From Thermoanaerobacter sp. (GTDB lineage Bacteria > Bacillota > Thermoanaerobacteria > Thermoanaerobacterales > Thermoanaerobacteraceae): a DNA stretch of 64,000 nucleotides. Shown here in pieces: positions 54,184 to 63,888 of this stretch (position 1 is its first letter; each line of letters begins with the position of its first letter). The stretch lies in assembly GCA_014896455.1 (NCBI GenBank), contig JADBKJ010000006.1, positions 50,793-114,792 on the forward strand, given 5' to 3'. The notes beneath the pieces are model-generated. The model had not been told where the DNA came from, did not search any database, and saw only the letters and a program-made list of their open reading frames with translations. The translations under genes and the position numbers were made by a program.

Positions 54184-56457
54184 ATGGAATTTCCATTTTT
54201 ATATCTTACTGTAGCTCTTTCTTTAGGAATAATAATCGGAAGATATGTTTTTAATCCTTTTGCTTTTTTGCTTTTATTAGCAATTTCAGTGGCTATTTCT
54301 TTGTGGCGGTATTTGAAAAATAAAAATGTCAGTTTACTTCTTTTAATTTCTTTTATTTTTGTAGGTGCAATTTTAAGTGGCAGTGCTTTTAATTCTCCCA
54401 ATCCTTATCTAAAGTTTGAAGATAAATTTATAACTATAAATGGCAAGGTGTACGAGGTAAAAGAATATGAGGGATATGCTAAATACATAGTTAAACCGCC
54501 TAAATTACCTAAAGTATTGGTTACTCAATATGGGGGCAAATATCCTTCAGAGGGAGATATTGTAAGTATAAGAGGGATAATTTCGATTCCCCAAAAAGCT
54601 ACAAATCCAGGAGGCTTTGACTACAAGCTTTTTTTAAAGAAAAAAGGAATTTATGCAGTCATGAGAGTGCAGGGGTATGCCGTTGATATTGTGGGCAAAG
54701 GCAATTTAAATTTTATTGAGAAGGTTATATATGCTGCAAAGCAAAAAACAGAAGTTAATTATATAAATTCAATGCCCGAAAGAGATGCTAAGTTTGTTAT
54801 ATCGATTTTTTTAGGAGATAACCTTGTTGACGATGAGACTTTGGGACAATTTAGGACAGCAGGTATTTCACATATTATTTCCGTATCAGGAATGCACGTA
54901 GCAATTATAACAGGTTTTATACTTTATATGTTAAGTCTTTTTAACATTAGAAGGTACAAAGTTCCTATCATTATAATTGTATTGACCTTCTATGCAATTT
55001 TAACAGGAGCAAATCCGCCAGTTATAAGGGCTGCTCTTATGGCTTCTATCGCTTTAATTGGCACTACTTACGGCAAAAAACATAATTCTATAAATTCTTT
55101 GTCTTTTGCAGCTTTTGTGATATTAATATTTAACCCTTTGATGCTGTGGGATGTAGGTTTTCAACTTTCATTTGTTGCCACTTTAGCCATTTTGTATTTT
55201 TATAAGCCGATACGAGAAAAATTATCAATGCTAAATCCCAAAATGCGAGATTTAGCCGCTTTAACTCTTTCTGCTCAAATTGGCACAATCCCCTTTACCA
55301 TGTATTATTTTCATTATATATCCATAATTTCGCTTTTGTCCAACATTGTAATAGTGCCATTGGCGGATATAGCAGTTGTTTTGGGATTTTTATCGGCTAT
55401 GATAGGGCTGTTTTTCCATCCCTTGTCCTATTTTATAAATTATATAAATATACCTGTAGTAGAAGCTATTTTGTACATAACGAAATTGTTCAATAGCTTT
55501 CCTTATGCCAGTATAAATACTATTGTTCCGCCTTTGTATGTGGTTGTTTTGTATTATGGGATTTTAACAGTCCTACTTAGCAGTTTTGATAAAAAAACTA
55601 AAAAGATTTCTATTGCAATCGCCTTGACTTTTGTTATAGCAATTTTCTTTTATAATTATCTATTGCCTAAAGATTTAGAAGTGACTTTCCTGGATGTAGG
55701 ACAAGGGGACAGCACGTTTGTCAGGACACCCCACGGCAAAACTTTTTTAATAGATGGAGGAGGCAAACCTTTATTTGCGACTTCTTCTTTTGATGTTGGA
55801 GAAGATCTAGTACTTCCATTTTTGTATTACAAAGGGGTTATGAAGCTTGATGGAGTATTTATATCTCATACAGATATTGACCATATCGGTGGAATAATTA
55901 CTGTTTTGCAGCAGATAAAGGTAGATAAAGTTTTTATTGGAGTTCAAAAAGTTACTGATGAGAATTTTAAAAAGATGATTAAGGTTGCAAAAGAGAAAAA
56001 CATCCCTGTTATTTTTCTTAAAAAAGGAGATAAGGTTGAAATAGATAATATTGAAATATACGTTTTACACCCTGACCCTCAAAATTTAATAGAAGAAAAT
56101 CCTATAAATAACAATGCACTTGTTTTTAAGATGAAGTACAAGAAGATGGAATTTTTATTTACAGGTGATATAGAAAAGCCTGCAGAAGAGGTTTTGAAAA
56201 ATTTAGACATAAAGACTGATATTTTAAAGGTGGCTCACCACGGGTCAAATACTTCTTCTACACAAGAATTCATTGAAAAAGCCAATCCGAAAGTATGTAT
56301 TGTCCAAGTAGGTAAAAACAGTTATGGACTGCCTGATGAGAGAGTGCTAAAATATCTTCAAGAGAAGGCTAAGGTATATAGGACGGATAAAAATGGAGCA
56401 ATTATCGTAAAAACAAATGGAGAAAGGGCTTATATAACTACTTTTCTCAAGGAGTGA
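54184..56457 (+). CDS. comEC: DNA uptake channel ComEC/Rec2
   Basis: 757 residues. N-terminal spans, a soluble OB-like region (DIVSIRGIISIPQKATNPGG), the Competence membrane domain (ISHIISVSGMHVAIITGFIL, DVGFQLSFVATLAILYF) and a C-terminal metallo-beta-lactamase domain (FLDVGQGDSTFVRTPHGKTF, SHTDIDHIGG, KVAHHGSNTSS). It brings single-stranded DNA across the membrane; together with ComEA it suggests natural competence. Confidence 0.95.
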   Translation: MEFPFLYLTVALSLGIIIGRYVFNPFAFLLLLAISVAISLWRYLKNKNVSLLLLISFIFVGAILSGSAFNSPNPYLKFEDKFITINGKVYEVKEYEGYAKYIVKPPKLPKVLVTQYGGKYPSEGDIVSIRGIISIPQKATNPGGFDYKLFLKKKGIYAVMRVQGYAVDIVGKGNLNFIEKVIYAAKQKTEVNYINSMPERDAKFVISIFLGDNLVDDETLGQFRTAGISHIISVSGMHVAIITGFILYMLSLFNIRRYKVPIIIIVLTFYAILTGANPPVIRAALMASIALIGTTYGKKHNSINSLSFAAFVILIFNPLMLWDVGFQLSFVATLAILYFYKPIREKLSMLNPKMRDLAALTLSAQIGTIPFTMYYFHYISIISLLSNIVIVPLADIAVVLGFLSAMIGLFFHPLSYFINYINIPVVEAILYITKLFNSFPYASINTIVPPLYVVVLYYGILTVLLSSFDKKTKKISIAIALTFVIAIFFYNYLLPKDLEVTFLDVGQGDSTFVRTPHGKTFLIDGGGKPLFATSSFDVGEDLVLPFLYYKGVMKLDGVFISHTDIDHIGGIITVLQQIKVDKVFIGVQKVTDENFKKMIKVAKEKNIPVIFLKKGDKVEIDNIEIYVLHPDPQNLIEENPINNNALVFKMKYKKMEFLFTGDIEKPAEEVLKNLDIKTDILKVAHHGSNTSSTQEFIEKANPKVCIVQVGKNSYGLPDERVLKYLQEKAKVYRTDKNGAIIVKTNGERAYITTFLKE

Positions 56458-56461
56458 AATA

Positions 56462-57478
56462 ATGAATTACAAAGAGTTAGTGGAGAGTTTAAAAAAAGAT
56501 AAGATTGACAATGTATATCTTTTTTATGGAGAAGAGAGGTTTTTATTGTTAGATGCTTTAAAAAGGATAAAAGCAAAAATATTAATGCCTGAGACTATGG
56601 ATATGAACTATGTGGTTATTGAAAAAGATAGTCCAGAAGAATGTATGGAAGCTATTATCGAAAATTGTGAGACATTACCTTTATTTTCTGATTACAAATT
56701 AGTAGTAGTAAAAAATGAAGAGGAACAGCTTTCTAAGCTAGGGGATAAAGAGTTAAAAAGACTTACGAACTATCTAGAGGAAAAAGTTACTTCTCCTCAA
56801 AGCAGTATTGTACTAGTAATTATAGGAGGAGAAAAAATAGATTTAAGGAGAAAACTTTATAAGTTTATTGAAAAGATAGGTAAAATAGTTTATTTTCAAA
56901 GACTTTCTTTTGAAGAGGCAGTAAATTACGCCGGCTATTTTTTAAAAAAGAGTGGCAAAAAAGTAAAAAAATCTGATGTGGAATATATTGTAAAGAGTGT
57001 TGGAACGGATTTATACGCAATTGTAAATGAAATACATAAATTAGTTTCCTATTCTGACAGTGAAGAAATAGAAATGGAAAAAATGAAAGAGGTTCTTACT
57101 ATAAACCTGCAACAAAACATTTTTAATCTTGTCAATGCCATAGGAATGAAAAAAGAAAAAGAGGCTTTTAAAGTTTTACACACACTTTTAGAAAAGGGAG
57201 AAGTACCTCTTATTATATTGTCGATGATTGTAAGACAAATGAGGTTGATTACTAAGATAAAAAGCTTTGAAGGTAAATTTGGCGATAAAAAGACTATTGC
57301 ATCTTCTTTAGGAGTACCATACTTTGCAGTAGAAGAGTTAATGAGACAGAGTAGACTTTTTAAAAAAGAGGAGTTGGAAAGAGCTTATAAAGAGTGTTTG
57401 AAATGTGATATTGCATTGAAATCAGGAGCAGATAGTAGTTTGGCATTAGAGGGGCTTGTAAAAAAATTGTGCAAATGA
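56462..57478 (+). CDS. holA: DNA polymerase III subunit delta
   Basis: 338 residues. Clamp-loader subunit: NVYLFYGEERFLLLDALKRI start, LPLFSDYKLVVVKN, SVGTDLYAIVNEIHKL and the C-terminal LKSGADSSLALEGLV segment. It follows comEC by 4 bp, the standard comEC-holA-rpsT arrangement in Firmicutes, rpsT being convergent. Confidence 0.95.
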   Translation: MNYKELVESLKKDKIDNVYLFYGEERFLLLDALKRIKAKILMPETMDMNYVVIEKDSPEECMEAIIENCETLPLFSDYKLVVVKNEEEQLSKLGDKELKRLTNYLEEKVTSPQSSIVLVIIGGEKIDLRRKLYKFIEKIGKIVYFQRLSFEEAVNYAGYFLKKSGKKVKKSDVEYIVKSVGTDLYAIVNEIHKLVSYSDSEEIEMEKMKEVLTINLQQNIFNLVNAIGMKKEKEAFKVLHTLLEKGEVPLIILSMIVRQMRLITKIKSFEGKFGDKKTIASSLGVPYFAVEELMRQSRLFKKEELERAYKECLKCDIALKSGADSSLALEGLVKKLCK

Positions 57479-57481
57479 TAA

Positions 57482-57506
57482 AAAGCGTACTTTTAGGGTA
57501 CGCTTT
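57482..57506. terminator. Shared terminator between holA and rpsT
   Basis: AAAGCGTAC and GTACGCTTT are perfect arms around TTTTAGG; the right arm reaches the rpsT stop codon. Works on both strands. Confidence 0.8.
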
Positions 57507-57789
57507 ATTCATTACTTGCTGCTGATTTTAAAAGATTGTTAAATTTTGAATAAAGTCTGGACTTTTTTCTTGCCACTGTGTTTTTGTGTAGAACTCCTTT
57601 TGTGGCAGCTTTGTCCAATTCTTTGACAGCAAGTCTTAATTTTTCTTTTATTGTTTCTATATCTCCTGTAGCTAAACTTTCGTTAAACTTTTTAATAAAT
57701 GTTTTAACTCTTGATTTTATCATTTTATTGCGTAAAGTCCTTTTTGCGATAACAGAAATCCTCTTCTTTGCAGATTTTGTGTTTGCCAA
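57505..57789 (-). CDS. rpsT: 30S ribosomal protein S20
   Basis: 94 residues from TTG 57789 (GAGGAGGTG 6 nt upstream). LANTKSAKKRISVIAKRTLR start and helical basic body; LDKAATKGVLHKNTVARKKS is the typical C-terminal segment. Divergent from the gene at 57923. Confidence 0.97.
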   Translation of the reverse strand: MANTKSAKKRISVIAKRTLRNKMIKSRVKTFIKKFNESLATGDIETIKEKLRLAVKELDKAATKGVLHKNTVARKKSRLYSKFNNLLKSAASNE

Positions 57790-57922
57790 AAGCTTCACCT
57801 CCTCAATCGAATTTAATTTTACCATGAAAGAAATAGTTTTTCAAGGATTAATACACTTTTTACTTTACCACAGAGGTATAAAATTTGTCAATTTGTTCAT
57901 CATAATTAAAGGAGGTGATTTA

Positions 57923-58249
57923 ATGTTACAAACAGTTATTCGCTTTATTGTGTCAGCTATTGTGCTGTTAGTGGTAGGATATCTTGTTCCAGGGTTTAGC
58001 GTTGCAGGATTTTGGGGAGCTCTTATTTCAGCGGTGGTAATAGCTTTATTAGGCTATATTGTAGAATTAATATTAGGTAAAGATATTTCACCAAGAAGCC
58101 GTGGCATTGTAGGATTTGTTGTTGCGGCGGTAGTGATATATGCTTCTCAATTTATTGTCCCTACCATTCACGCAACAATGGTTGGTTCGTTGATTGCTGC
58201 TTTTGTGATAGGATTGGTTGACGCCTTTGTACCGACAGAGTTGAGGTGA
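57923..58249 (+). CDS. Four-span phage-holin-superfamily-IV-like membrane protein
   Basis: 108 residues from ATG 57923 (AAAGGAGGTGAT upstream). Four hydrophobic spans: FIVSAIVLLVVGYLVPGF, FWGALISAVVIALLGYIVEL, GIVGFVVAAVVIYASQFIVP and MVGSLIAAFVIGLVDAFVP. The family is common in Firmicute chromosomes near sporulation genes; its role is unknown. It lies 5 bp before gpr and is probably co-transcribed. Confidence 0.82.
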   Translation: MLQTVIRFIVSAIVLLVVGYLVPGFSVAGFWGALISAVVIALLGYIVELILGKDISPRSRGIVGFVVAAVVIYASQFIVPTIHATMVGSLIAAFVIGLVDAFVPTELR

Positions 58250-58254
58250 TGTAG

Positions 58255-59220
58255 ATGTACAGTATAAGGACAGACCTTGCAGTAGAAGCGAGAAAATTAT
58301 ACAAAGGGAGAGAGATTCCAGGGGTGAGTGTGGAGGAAAAACACCTAGAGGGTATAAAAGTGACAAAGGTCAAAATTTTAAATGAAGAAGGGGAAAAAGC
58401 AATGGGAAAGCCGGTGGGGGACTATATAACTATTGAAGCCCCCGGCCTTGTTGAAAGGGACTTGGATTTAGAGGAAAAAGTTGCGAAAGTTTTAGCAGAT
58501 ATAATTAAAGAAATGGCTAATTTGACGGAAAATACACAAGTTTTAGTAGTAGGGTTAGGCAATTGGAATATCACCCCTGATGCTTTAGGTCCACGGGTGG
58601 TGTCTAACATTGTGGTGACAAGGCATTTAAAGGAATATGCGCCTCAACAGTTTGGCGATGAAATTCGGTCTGTCAGCGCAATTTCTCCTGGAGTTTTAGG
58701 GATAACCGGGATAGAAACAGCTGAAATTTTAAAAGGTGTAGTTGACAGAATAAAACCTGACTTAATAATTACAATTGACGCTTTGGCTTCGAGAAGATTA
58801 GAGAGGTTGTCTACTACTATTCAAATTTCAAATACAGGTATAAGTCCAGGGACTGGAATAGGTAATAGAAGGCTTTCCATTACTGAGCAAAGTTTAGGGA
58901 TACCTGTAATAGCCATAGGAGTTCCTACAGTAGTAGATGCGGTCACAATTGCTAACGACGCTATCGAATATTTAATAGAAGAGTTACTAAAACAGACCAA
59001 AGAAGAAAGCCCTTTTTATAAAGTACTTAAGAATATGAGCCAACATGAGAAATACAGTCTCATTCAAGAAGTTTTAACACCTTATGTACATAATCTTGTA
59101 GTTACTCCTAAAGAAATAGATTTATTGGTAAAAAATATATCTTCAATTATTTCCAGAGGGATAAATCTTGCATTACAACCTGGGCTTACGGAAAAGGAAA
59201 TGAATCAATTGCTTCATTAA
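58255..59220 (+). CDS. gpr: Germination protease GPR
   Basis: 321 residues. Aspartic-type spore protease that degrades small acid-soluble proteins at germination. It has the propeptide-like start SIRTDLAVEARKLY and family segments VVGLGNWNITPDALGPRVVS, SAISPGVLGITGIETAEIL, IDALASRRLERLSTTIQISN and GIPVIAIGVPTVVDAVTI. Followed by spoIIP, the usual gpr-spoIIP pair. Confidence 0.96.
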   Translation: MYSIRTDLAVEARKLYKGREIPGVSVEEKHLEGIKVTKVKILNEEGEKAMGKPVGDYITIEAPGLVERDLDLEEKVAKVLADIIKEMANLTENTQVLVVGLGNWNITPDALGPRVVSNIVVTRHLKEYAPQQFGDEIRSVSAISPGVLGITGIETAEILKGVVDRIKPDLIITIDALASRRLERLSTTIQISNTGISPGTGIGNRRLSITEQSLGIPVIAIGVPTVVDAVTIANDAIEYLIEELLKQTKEESPFYKVLKNMSQHEKYSLIQEVLTPYVHNLVVTPKEIDLLVKNISSIISRGINLALQPGLTEKEMNQLLH

Positions 59221-59232
59221 ACATAAAGTACT

Positions 59233-59290
59233 AAAGCACCTCTTGATGGAATATTTATAAAATATAAAAACCAAAGAGGGGTGCTTCTTT
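59233..59290 (+). promoter_or_regulatory. Hairpin covering the spoIIP ribosome-binding site (gpr terminator)
   Basis: AAGCACCTCTT (59234-59244) pairs with AAGAGGGGTGCTT (59274-59286) with a two-G bulge; the right arm contains the SD GAGGGG of spoIIP, whose TTG is at 59291, and a T-run follows. It can terminate gpr transcripts and hide the spoIIP SD. Confidence 0.65.
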
Positions 59291-60484
59291 TTGTACAGGT
59301 ATTATAGTTTTTCAAAGATAAGCAGAATAATGTTTCTAATTTTGTTAGTGATAAACGTTTTTCTTTATAATTGGATGACACAACCTTATAAGGGTGAGCA
59401 TAGACAAATAATTGGTGATTCTTTTTCAGAGGAGTATGATAAATTAGACAGTTTATTTGTAACTTCAATAAATTATACTCTGCCGATAATAGAAGTAGCA
59501 TTTACTTCTCAAGGGTATACAGGAAAGGATTTAACCTTTTATTCTTTGTTAAATGCTAAAGTTAAAGACCCTATCAATATATTGAAATTTCAACTTCCAA
59601 TTTTAGCACAGATAGATTTGGAAAAAGTAAGTGCTAATATTATACATAATAATGATGCACAAACAAATCCTCCTTCTAATAACAATGTGAATTTGCCTGA
59701 TACTAATGTACAAAGTGACAAAAACACACCGCAGACACAAGGAGAGGAAGAAAAACCGGTTTCGAAAAATATAGATAATAGTAAACCCTATCTTTTGATA
59801 TATCACACTCATACTATGGAAGCTTATGCTGCTACAGAAAAGAACAGATACATAGCAAGGTACGGCTATGATAGGACAGATGATTTAAATTATACTGTTG
59901 CAAAAGTAGCAGATTATCTTACGGAATATCTTGAAAAAGAAGGAATTCCTGTATTGCACGATAAAACTATCAATGATTACAACTATGACAAATCCTATGT
60001 AAACTCGTTTGCAACGGTCAGTAAAATTTTAAAAGAGTATCCTTCTATTAAGGCTGCAATTGACTTGCATAGAGATGGCTATGGTGCTGTTATGAAACCA
60101 GGGGTAGAAACTATTCCTGTTTTGAGCAATTTGCCAAACCAAGATTTTAGAAAAAAATATGTGATGGAAATAAACGGGGAAAAAGTAGCAAGAGTTTCTT
60201 TCATAATAGGTTCAAGAAGGACACCAGAAATGAAAGAAGATTGGAGAAGAAATTACGAATTTGCCAAAAGAATAAGTGATAAATTAAATGAACTTTATCC
60301 CGGCCTATCTTTAGGAGTACAGGTAAAGCCCTACAGTGAATATAATCAGCATCTTCTTGAAAAGTCGATACTGATAGAATTAGGAAGTAACTATAATACT
60401 TTAGAGGAGGCAATTGCAACTACAAAGTATCTGGCTAAAGCCATTAGGGAAGTGATAAAGCAGCAACAGGATTTTGGGCAGTGA
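59291..60484 (+). CDS. spoIIP: Stage II sporulation protein P (wall hydrolase)
   Basis: 397 residues from TTG 59291. One N-terminal span, a low-complexity linker (~residues 115-160), and the SpoIIP amidase/endopeptidase domain: YLLIYHTHTMEAYAA with HxH zinc-type residues, KAAIDLHRDGYG, and a C-terminal glutamate in ILIELGSNYNTLEEA. It degrades septal peptidoglycan during engulfment with SpoIID and SpoIIM. Confidence 0.95.
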   Translation: MYRYYSFSKISRIMFLILLVINVFLYNWMTQPYKGEHRQIIGDSFSEEYDKLDSLFVTSINYTLPIIEVAFTSQGYTGKDLTFYSLLNAKVKDPINILKFQLPILAQIDLEKVSANIIHNNDAQTNPPSNNNVNLPDTNVQSDKNTPQTQGEEEKPVSKNIDNSKPYLLIYHTHTMEAYAATEKNRYIARYGYDRTDDLNYTVAKVADYLTEYLEKEGIPVLHDKTINDYNYDKSYVNSFATVSKILKEYPSIKAAIDLHRDGYGAVMKPGVETIPVLSNLPNQDFRKKYVMEINGEKVARVSFIIGSRRTPEMKEDWRRNYEFAKRISDKLNELYPGLSLGVQVKPYSEYNQHLLEKSILIELGSNYNTLEEAIATTKYLAKAIREVIKQQQDFGQ

Positions 60485-60500
60485 AGACTGCTTTTTATTT
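60478..60500 (+). terminator. spoIIP terminator
   Basis: GCAGT and ACTGC arms around GAAG, followed by TTTTTATTTT; the left arm is in the last codons. Confidence 0.7.
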
Positions 60501-60580
60501 TATAGCGATAAATGTTGATATTAATTTAAAAAAAGGTTAAAATAAATTACTGTAATTATTAAAGATTTAGGAGGTTTTTT

Positions 60581-62755
60581 ATGAAATTTGCAGCAAGGAT
60601 AATGGGATTGGCCTTGGCGTTTTTAATCCTCTTCAGCACTGTTTCTTATGGACAAGTAAATAATATAAAAGATAAAAAAATAGTGATTTTTATTGTAGAC
60701 AGGGTTAATTTAAATGACTATGTTGCAAATGACCTTCCTAATATAAAATACCTCATGGAAAATGGTACATATGGACTTATGACGGTAAATTCTGATGGAG
60801 GCAGGACCCCTGAAAACGTGTATATGACAATTGGTTGTGGGACAAGAGCTGTAGGTTCTGAAAAAGCTTCCCTTAATTTTAACGCTTCTGAAATAGTAAA
60901 TGGAGAACAAGCTTCTATAATTTTCAAAAGAAATACAGGTATTAAGCCACAAGTATTTAATATAGTAAATTTAGATTTTGCGCAAATAGAGAGAAATAAC
61001 CTAACTCGAAATCACATTGTAGTACCTGGCTTATTAGGTGCTCTTTTAAAACAAAATGGAAAAACTGTTGCCGTGTTTGGCAATGAAGATACTGATGTAG
61101 AACAAAGAAGATATGCGCCTCTTATAGTAATGGATGAAAAAGGAATCGTAGATTTTGGCGATGTGAGTGATAATATTTTAAAAAGAGACCCTTTAAGCCC
61201 TTTTGGCATTATGACAGACTATAATTTGCTTTATCAAAAATATACAGAGATGAAAGAAAAACCCGACTTAACTATTTTTCAATTGGGAGATACGATAAGA
61301 GCGAATGATTACCATAAATATGCGATGGATAAAATTAATGAGAGAAATAAAAAAAGGGCTTTATACGAAGCAGATGAATTTATTGGCAAAGTCATAAGAG
61401 AAGGCGGTCCCAACACTTTATACATTGTCTTAACTCCACTTCCTCCATCTAAAGATATGGGGCAAAAGAGTTATTTAACCCCCATAATACTTTTTGGACC
61501 AGGCTTTACTAAAGGCTATGTTACTTCAGACACAACAAAAAGAGAGGGGATTGTCACAAATACAGATTTAATGCCAACAATTTTACAGTATTTTTATATT
61601 CCTATACCAACTTTTTTGACGGGACATCCCCTTTATAATTCTGGTTACAAAGGAAATGTAGACAAGTTATTAGCTGAGAGTCATAAACTAGTTTTTAATT
61701 ACACTTATAGGCCTGTTTTCTTGAAAACTTATGTGGTTTTAGAGATAATAATTTTAATTTTTGCCCTATTAGTTTTGCTGCTTTTGAAAAAGTATGCGGT
61801 CTATTTAAAGCCTCTATTGTTTTTTGTTTCTACTATTCCTTTGACTTTTTTGCTATTACCTTTGTTTAATTATACTAGCCTATCAAATAGCATCGTGGGA
61901 ATATTATTTTTGACCGCAGTGGCGATTATAGCGATTCATGAAGTTAACCCTTATGGTTATTATTTCTATGCTATAATAGGTTTAGTTACTTCCCTTGCTT
62001 TGCTAATTGACCTTGTGACAGGGCAATATTTGCTAAAAAATTCTTTTTTAAGCTATGACGTCATCGGAGGTGCCCGTTTTTATGGCATAGGAAACGAGTA
62101 TATGGGAGTATTGATTGGAGCCGTTTTATGTTTTACTACAATGGCTTTTGAAATTTTTTCGAATAAAAAGCTTCTTTTAACTATAACTACAATAATATAC
62201 GTACTTGTATTCTACTTTATTGCAGCTCCAAGTATAGGTACAAATGTTGGGGGAGCAATAACATCCTTTGGAGCTTTTGCTGTTTCGCTGCTGCTTTTGT
62301 CTGGAAAAAAAATTAACATAAAAAATTTAATATATATTGGTGCCGGGATAGTTTTAATGCTTTTAGGCTTGTTTTACTTGGATTCTTTAAGGCCAGTTTC
62401 ACAACAAACTCACATAGGGCAAACTTTTGCTTTAGTAAAAAGTCACGGTATAAAATCTTTATTACAAATTTTTGAAAGAAAGCTTTTGATGAATTATAAG
62501 CTCATAAAATATTCTATATGGTCGAGAGTATTGTTGACACTTATAGTTGTTTTACTAATTCTTTTCTTCAAACCTGTTGGAGTGTTGAGTGAAATGTTCA
62601 AAAAACATACCTACATTCGAATATGCTTTGTTGCGACGATTATAGGAAGCATTCTCGCTCTAATTTTTAACGATTCAGGAATTGTAGCGGCAGCTACAAT
62701 GATGGTGTTTGTAGGACCTATGTTAATACATTTTGTTATTGATGAAATGTCTTAA
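60581..62755 (+). CDS. Alkaline-phosphatase-superfamily-like exported domain fused to a polytopic membrane domain
   Basis: 724 residues. Signal peptide, then ~30-375 an exported domain that looks like the alkaline phosphatase/sulfatase fold (KIVIFIVDRVNLNDYV, PENVYMTIGCGTRAVGS, PIILFGPGFTKGYVTSDTTK, GIVTNTDLMPTILQYF), and ~390-720 about nine spans with a conserved-looking loop GGARFYGIGNEYMGVLIGA. It stands before a GT4 glycosyltransferase, so a role in envelope polymer synthesis or modification is likely. Catalytic residues are incomplete by eye; function not known. Confidence 0.7.
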   Translation: MKFAARIMGLALAFLILFSTVSYGQVNNIKDKKIVIFIVDRVNLNDYVANDLPNIKYLMENGTYGLMTVNSDGGRTPENVYMTIGCGTRAVGSEKASLNFNASEIVNGEQASIIFKRNTGIKPQVFNIVNLDFAQIERNNLTRNHIVVPGLLGALLKQNGKTVAVFGNEDTDVEQRRYAPLIVMDEKGIVDFGDVSDNILKRDPLSPFGIMTDYNLLYQKYTEMKEKPDLTIFQLGDTIRANDYHKYAMDKINERNKKRALYEADEFIGKVIREGGPNTLYIVLTPLPPSKDMGQKSYLTPIILFGPGFTKGYVTSDTTKREGIVTNTDLMPTILQYFYIPIPTFLTGHPLYNSGYKGNVDKLLAESHKLVFNYTYRPVFLKTYVVLEIIILIFALLVLLLLKKYAVYLKPLLFFVSTIPLTFLLLPLFNYTSLSNSIVGILFLTAVAIIAIHEVNPYGYYFYAIIGLVTSLALLIDLVTGQYLLKNSFLSYDVIGGARFYGIGNEYMGVLIGAVLCFTTMAFEIFSNKKLLLTITTIIYVLVFYFIAAPSIGTNVGGAITSFGAFAVSLLLLSGKKINIKNLIYIGAGIVLMLLGLFYLDSLRPVSQQTHIGQTFALVKSHGIKSLLQIFERKLLMNYKLIKYSIWSRVLLTLIVVLLILFFKPVGVLSEMFKKHTYIRICFVATIIGSILALIFNDSGIVAAATMMVFVGPMLIHFVIDEMS

Positions 62756-62766
62756 AAGGTGGTTTT

Positions 62767-63885
62767 ATGGGAAAAATGAAGGTATTGCAAATTGTAAGAA
62801 AATCAGAAGGAGGAATGAAAAAGCATTTATTATCACTGGTTAGATTGTTAGACAAAGATAAGTATGAAATTGCTGTTTTGTGCTCTTTTGACAAAAAAAC
62901 TCAAGAATATCTCAAAAAATTGGGGATTGCAGTATATGACATTGACATTGGGGACGGAATTAGTTTAAAAAAAGATTACAGGACAATTAAGTTTATACGA
63001 AAGGTAGTAAATGAGTTTAAGCCAGACATTGTTCACATGCATGGTGCAAAAGCTTCATTGGTAGGAAGAGCCGCATGTTTTGCTATGCCTGTAAAAACAG
63101 TAGTGACAGTCCACAACTTTGTAAATTACAATAATATGAGTTTTTACAAAAAGAAACTTTTATTGAGTTTAACAAAAATTCTAGACAAAAAAACCCATCA
63201 GTTTATTGCTGTCTCTCAAGCATTAAAAGATGATTTAGTTCTAAATCAAAATGTAAAAGAAAATAAAATAAAAGTGGTGTACAATTGTATTGATACCTTA
63301 TTCTACGAGGAAACAACTCTTAATTTAAAAGAAGAATTCAATTTGCCACAAGATTCTTTTATTGTAGGAAGTGTAGCAAGGCTTATACCTGCTAAAGGGG
63401 TCCAAGATTTAATAAAAGCGGCATCAATTTTAAAAAATGTAAATGCCTACTTTTTTGTAGCAGGAGATGGCCCTTTTAGAGAAGAATTACAAAAAATGAT
63501 TGATAGCTTAAATTTAAAGGACAGATTCTTTTTATTGGGGTATAGAAATGACATCCCTTCTTTCTTGAGAAATCTCAATGTATTTGTGCTTCCTTCACAT
63601 GAAGAAGGATTTGGAATTTCTGTAATTGAAGCTTTAAGTGAAGGAGTCCCTGTCGTAGCTACAAAAGTAGGAGGTATTCCAGAAATTATACAAGATGGCG
63701 TTGAAGGAATTTTGGTAGAAAAAGAAAGTCCTGAAGAGTTGGCAAAAGCTATAGAAAAATTTTTGGAAGATGAGGAATTGAGAAAAAATATAAGCTTAAG
63801 AGGAAAAGAAAGTGTGGGAAAATATAGTTGCAATAAAATGATTGAAGAAATATATAAGATTTACGATACCTTGAAGGGAAGATAA
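62767..63885 (+). CDS. Glycosyltransferase family 4
   Basis: 372 residues. GT-B fold: MKVLQIVRKSEGGMKKHLLS start with acceptor-side GG, DIVHMHGAKASLVGRAA, donor-binding VGSVARLIPAKGVQDLIKAA and the EX7E motif in SHEEGFGISVIEALSEGVPV. It transfers a sugar from a nucleotide donor to a lipid-linked or wall acceptor. AAGGTGG precedes the ATG, 11 bp after the previous gene. Confidence 0.92.
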   Translation: MGKMKVLQIVRKSEGGMKKHLLSLVRLLDKDKYEIAVLCSFDKKTQEYLKKLGIAVYDIDIGDGISLKKDYRTIKFIRKVVNEFKPDIVHMHGAKASLVGRAACFAMPVKTVVTVHNFVNYNNMSFYKKKLLLSLTKILDKKTHQFIAVSQALKDDLVLNQNVKENKIKVVYNCIDTLFYEETTLNLKEEFNLPQDSFIVGSVARLIPAKGVQDLIKAASILKNVNAYFFVAGDGPFREELQKMIDSLNLKDRFFLLGYRNDIPSFLRNLNVFVLPSHEEGFGISVIEALSEGVPVVATKVGGIPEIIQDGVEGILVEKESPEELAKAIEKFLEDEELRKNISLRGKESVGKYSCNKMIEEIYKIYDTLKGR

Positions 63886-63888
63886 AAG

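Noticed and set aside
57578..57922. N-terminal 115-residue extension of the holin-like protein
   Set aside because: It is antisense to rpsT; the real start at 57923 has a perfect AAAGGAGGTGAT site.
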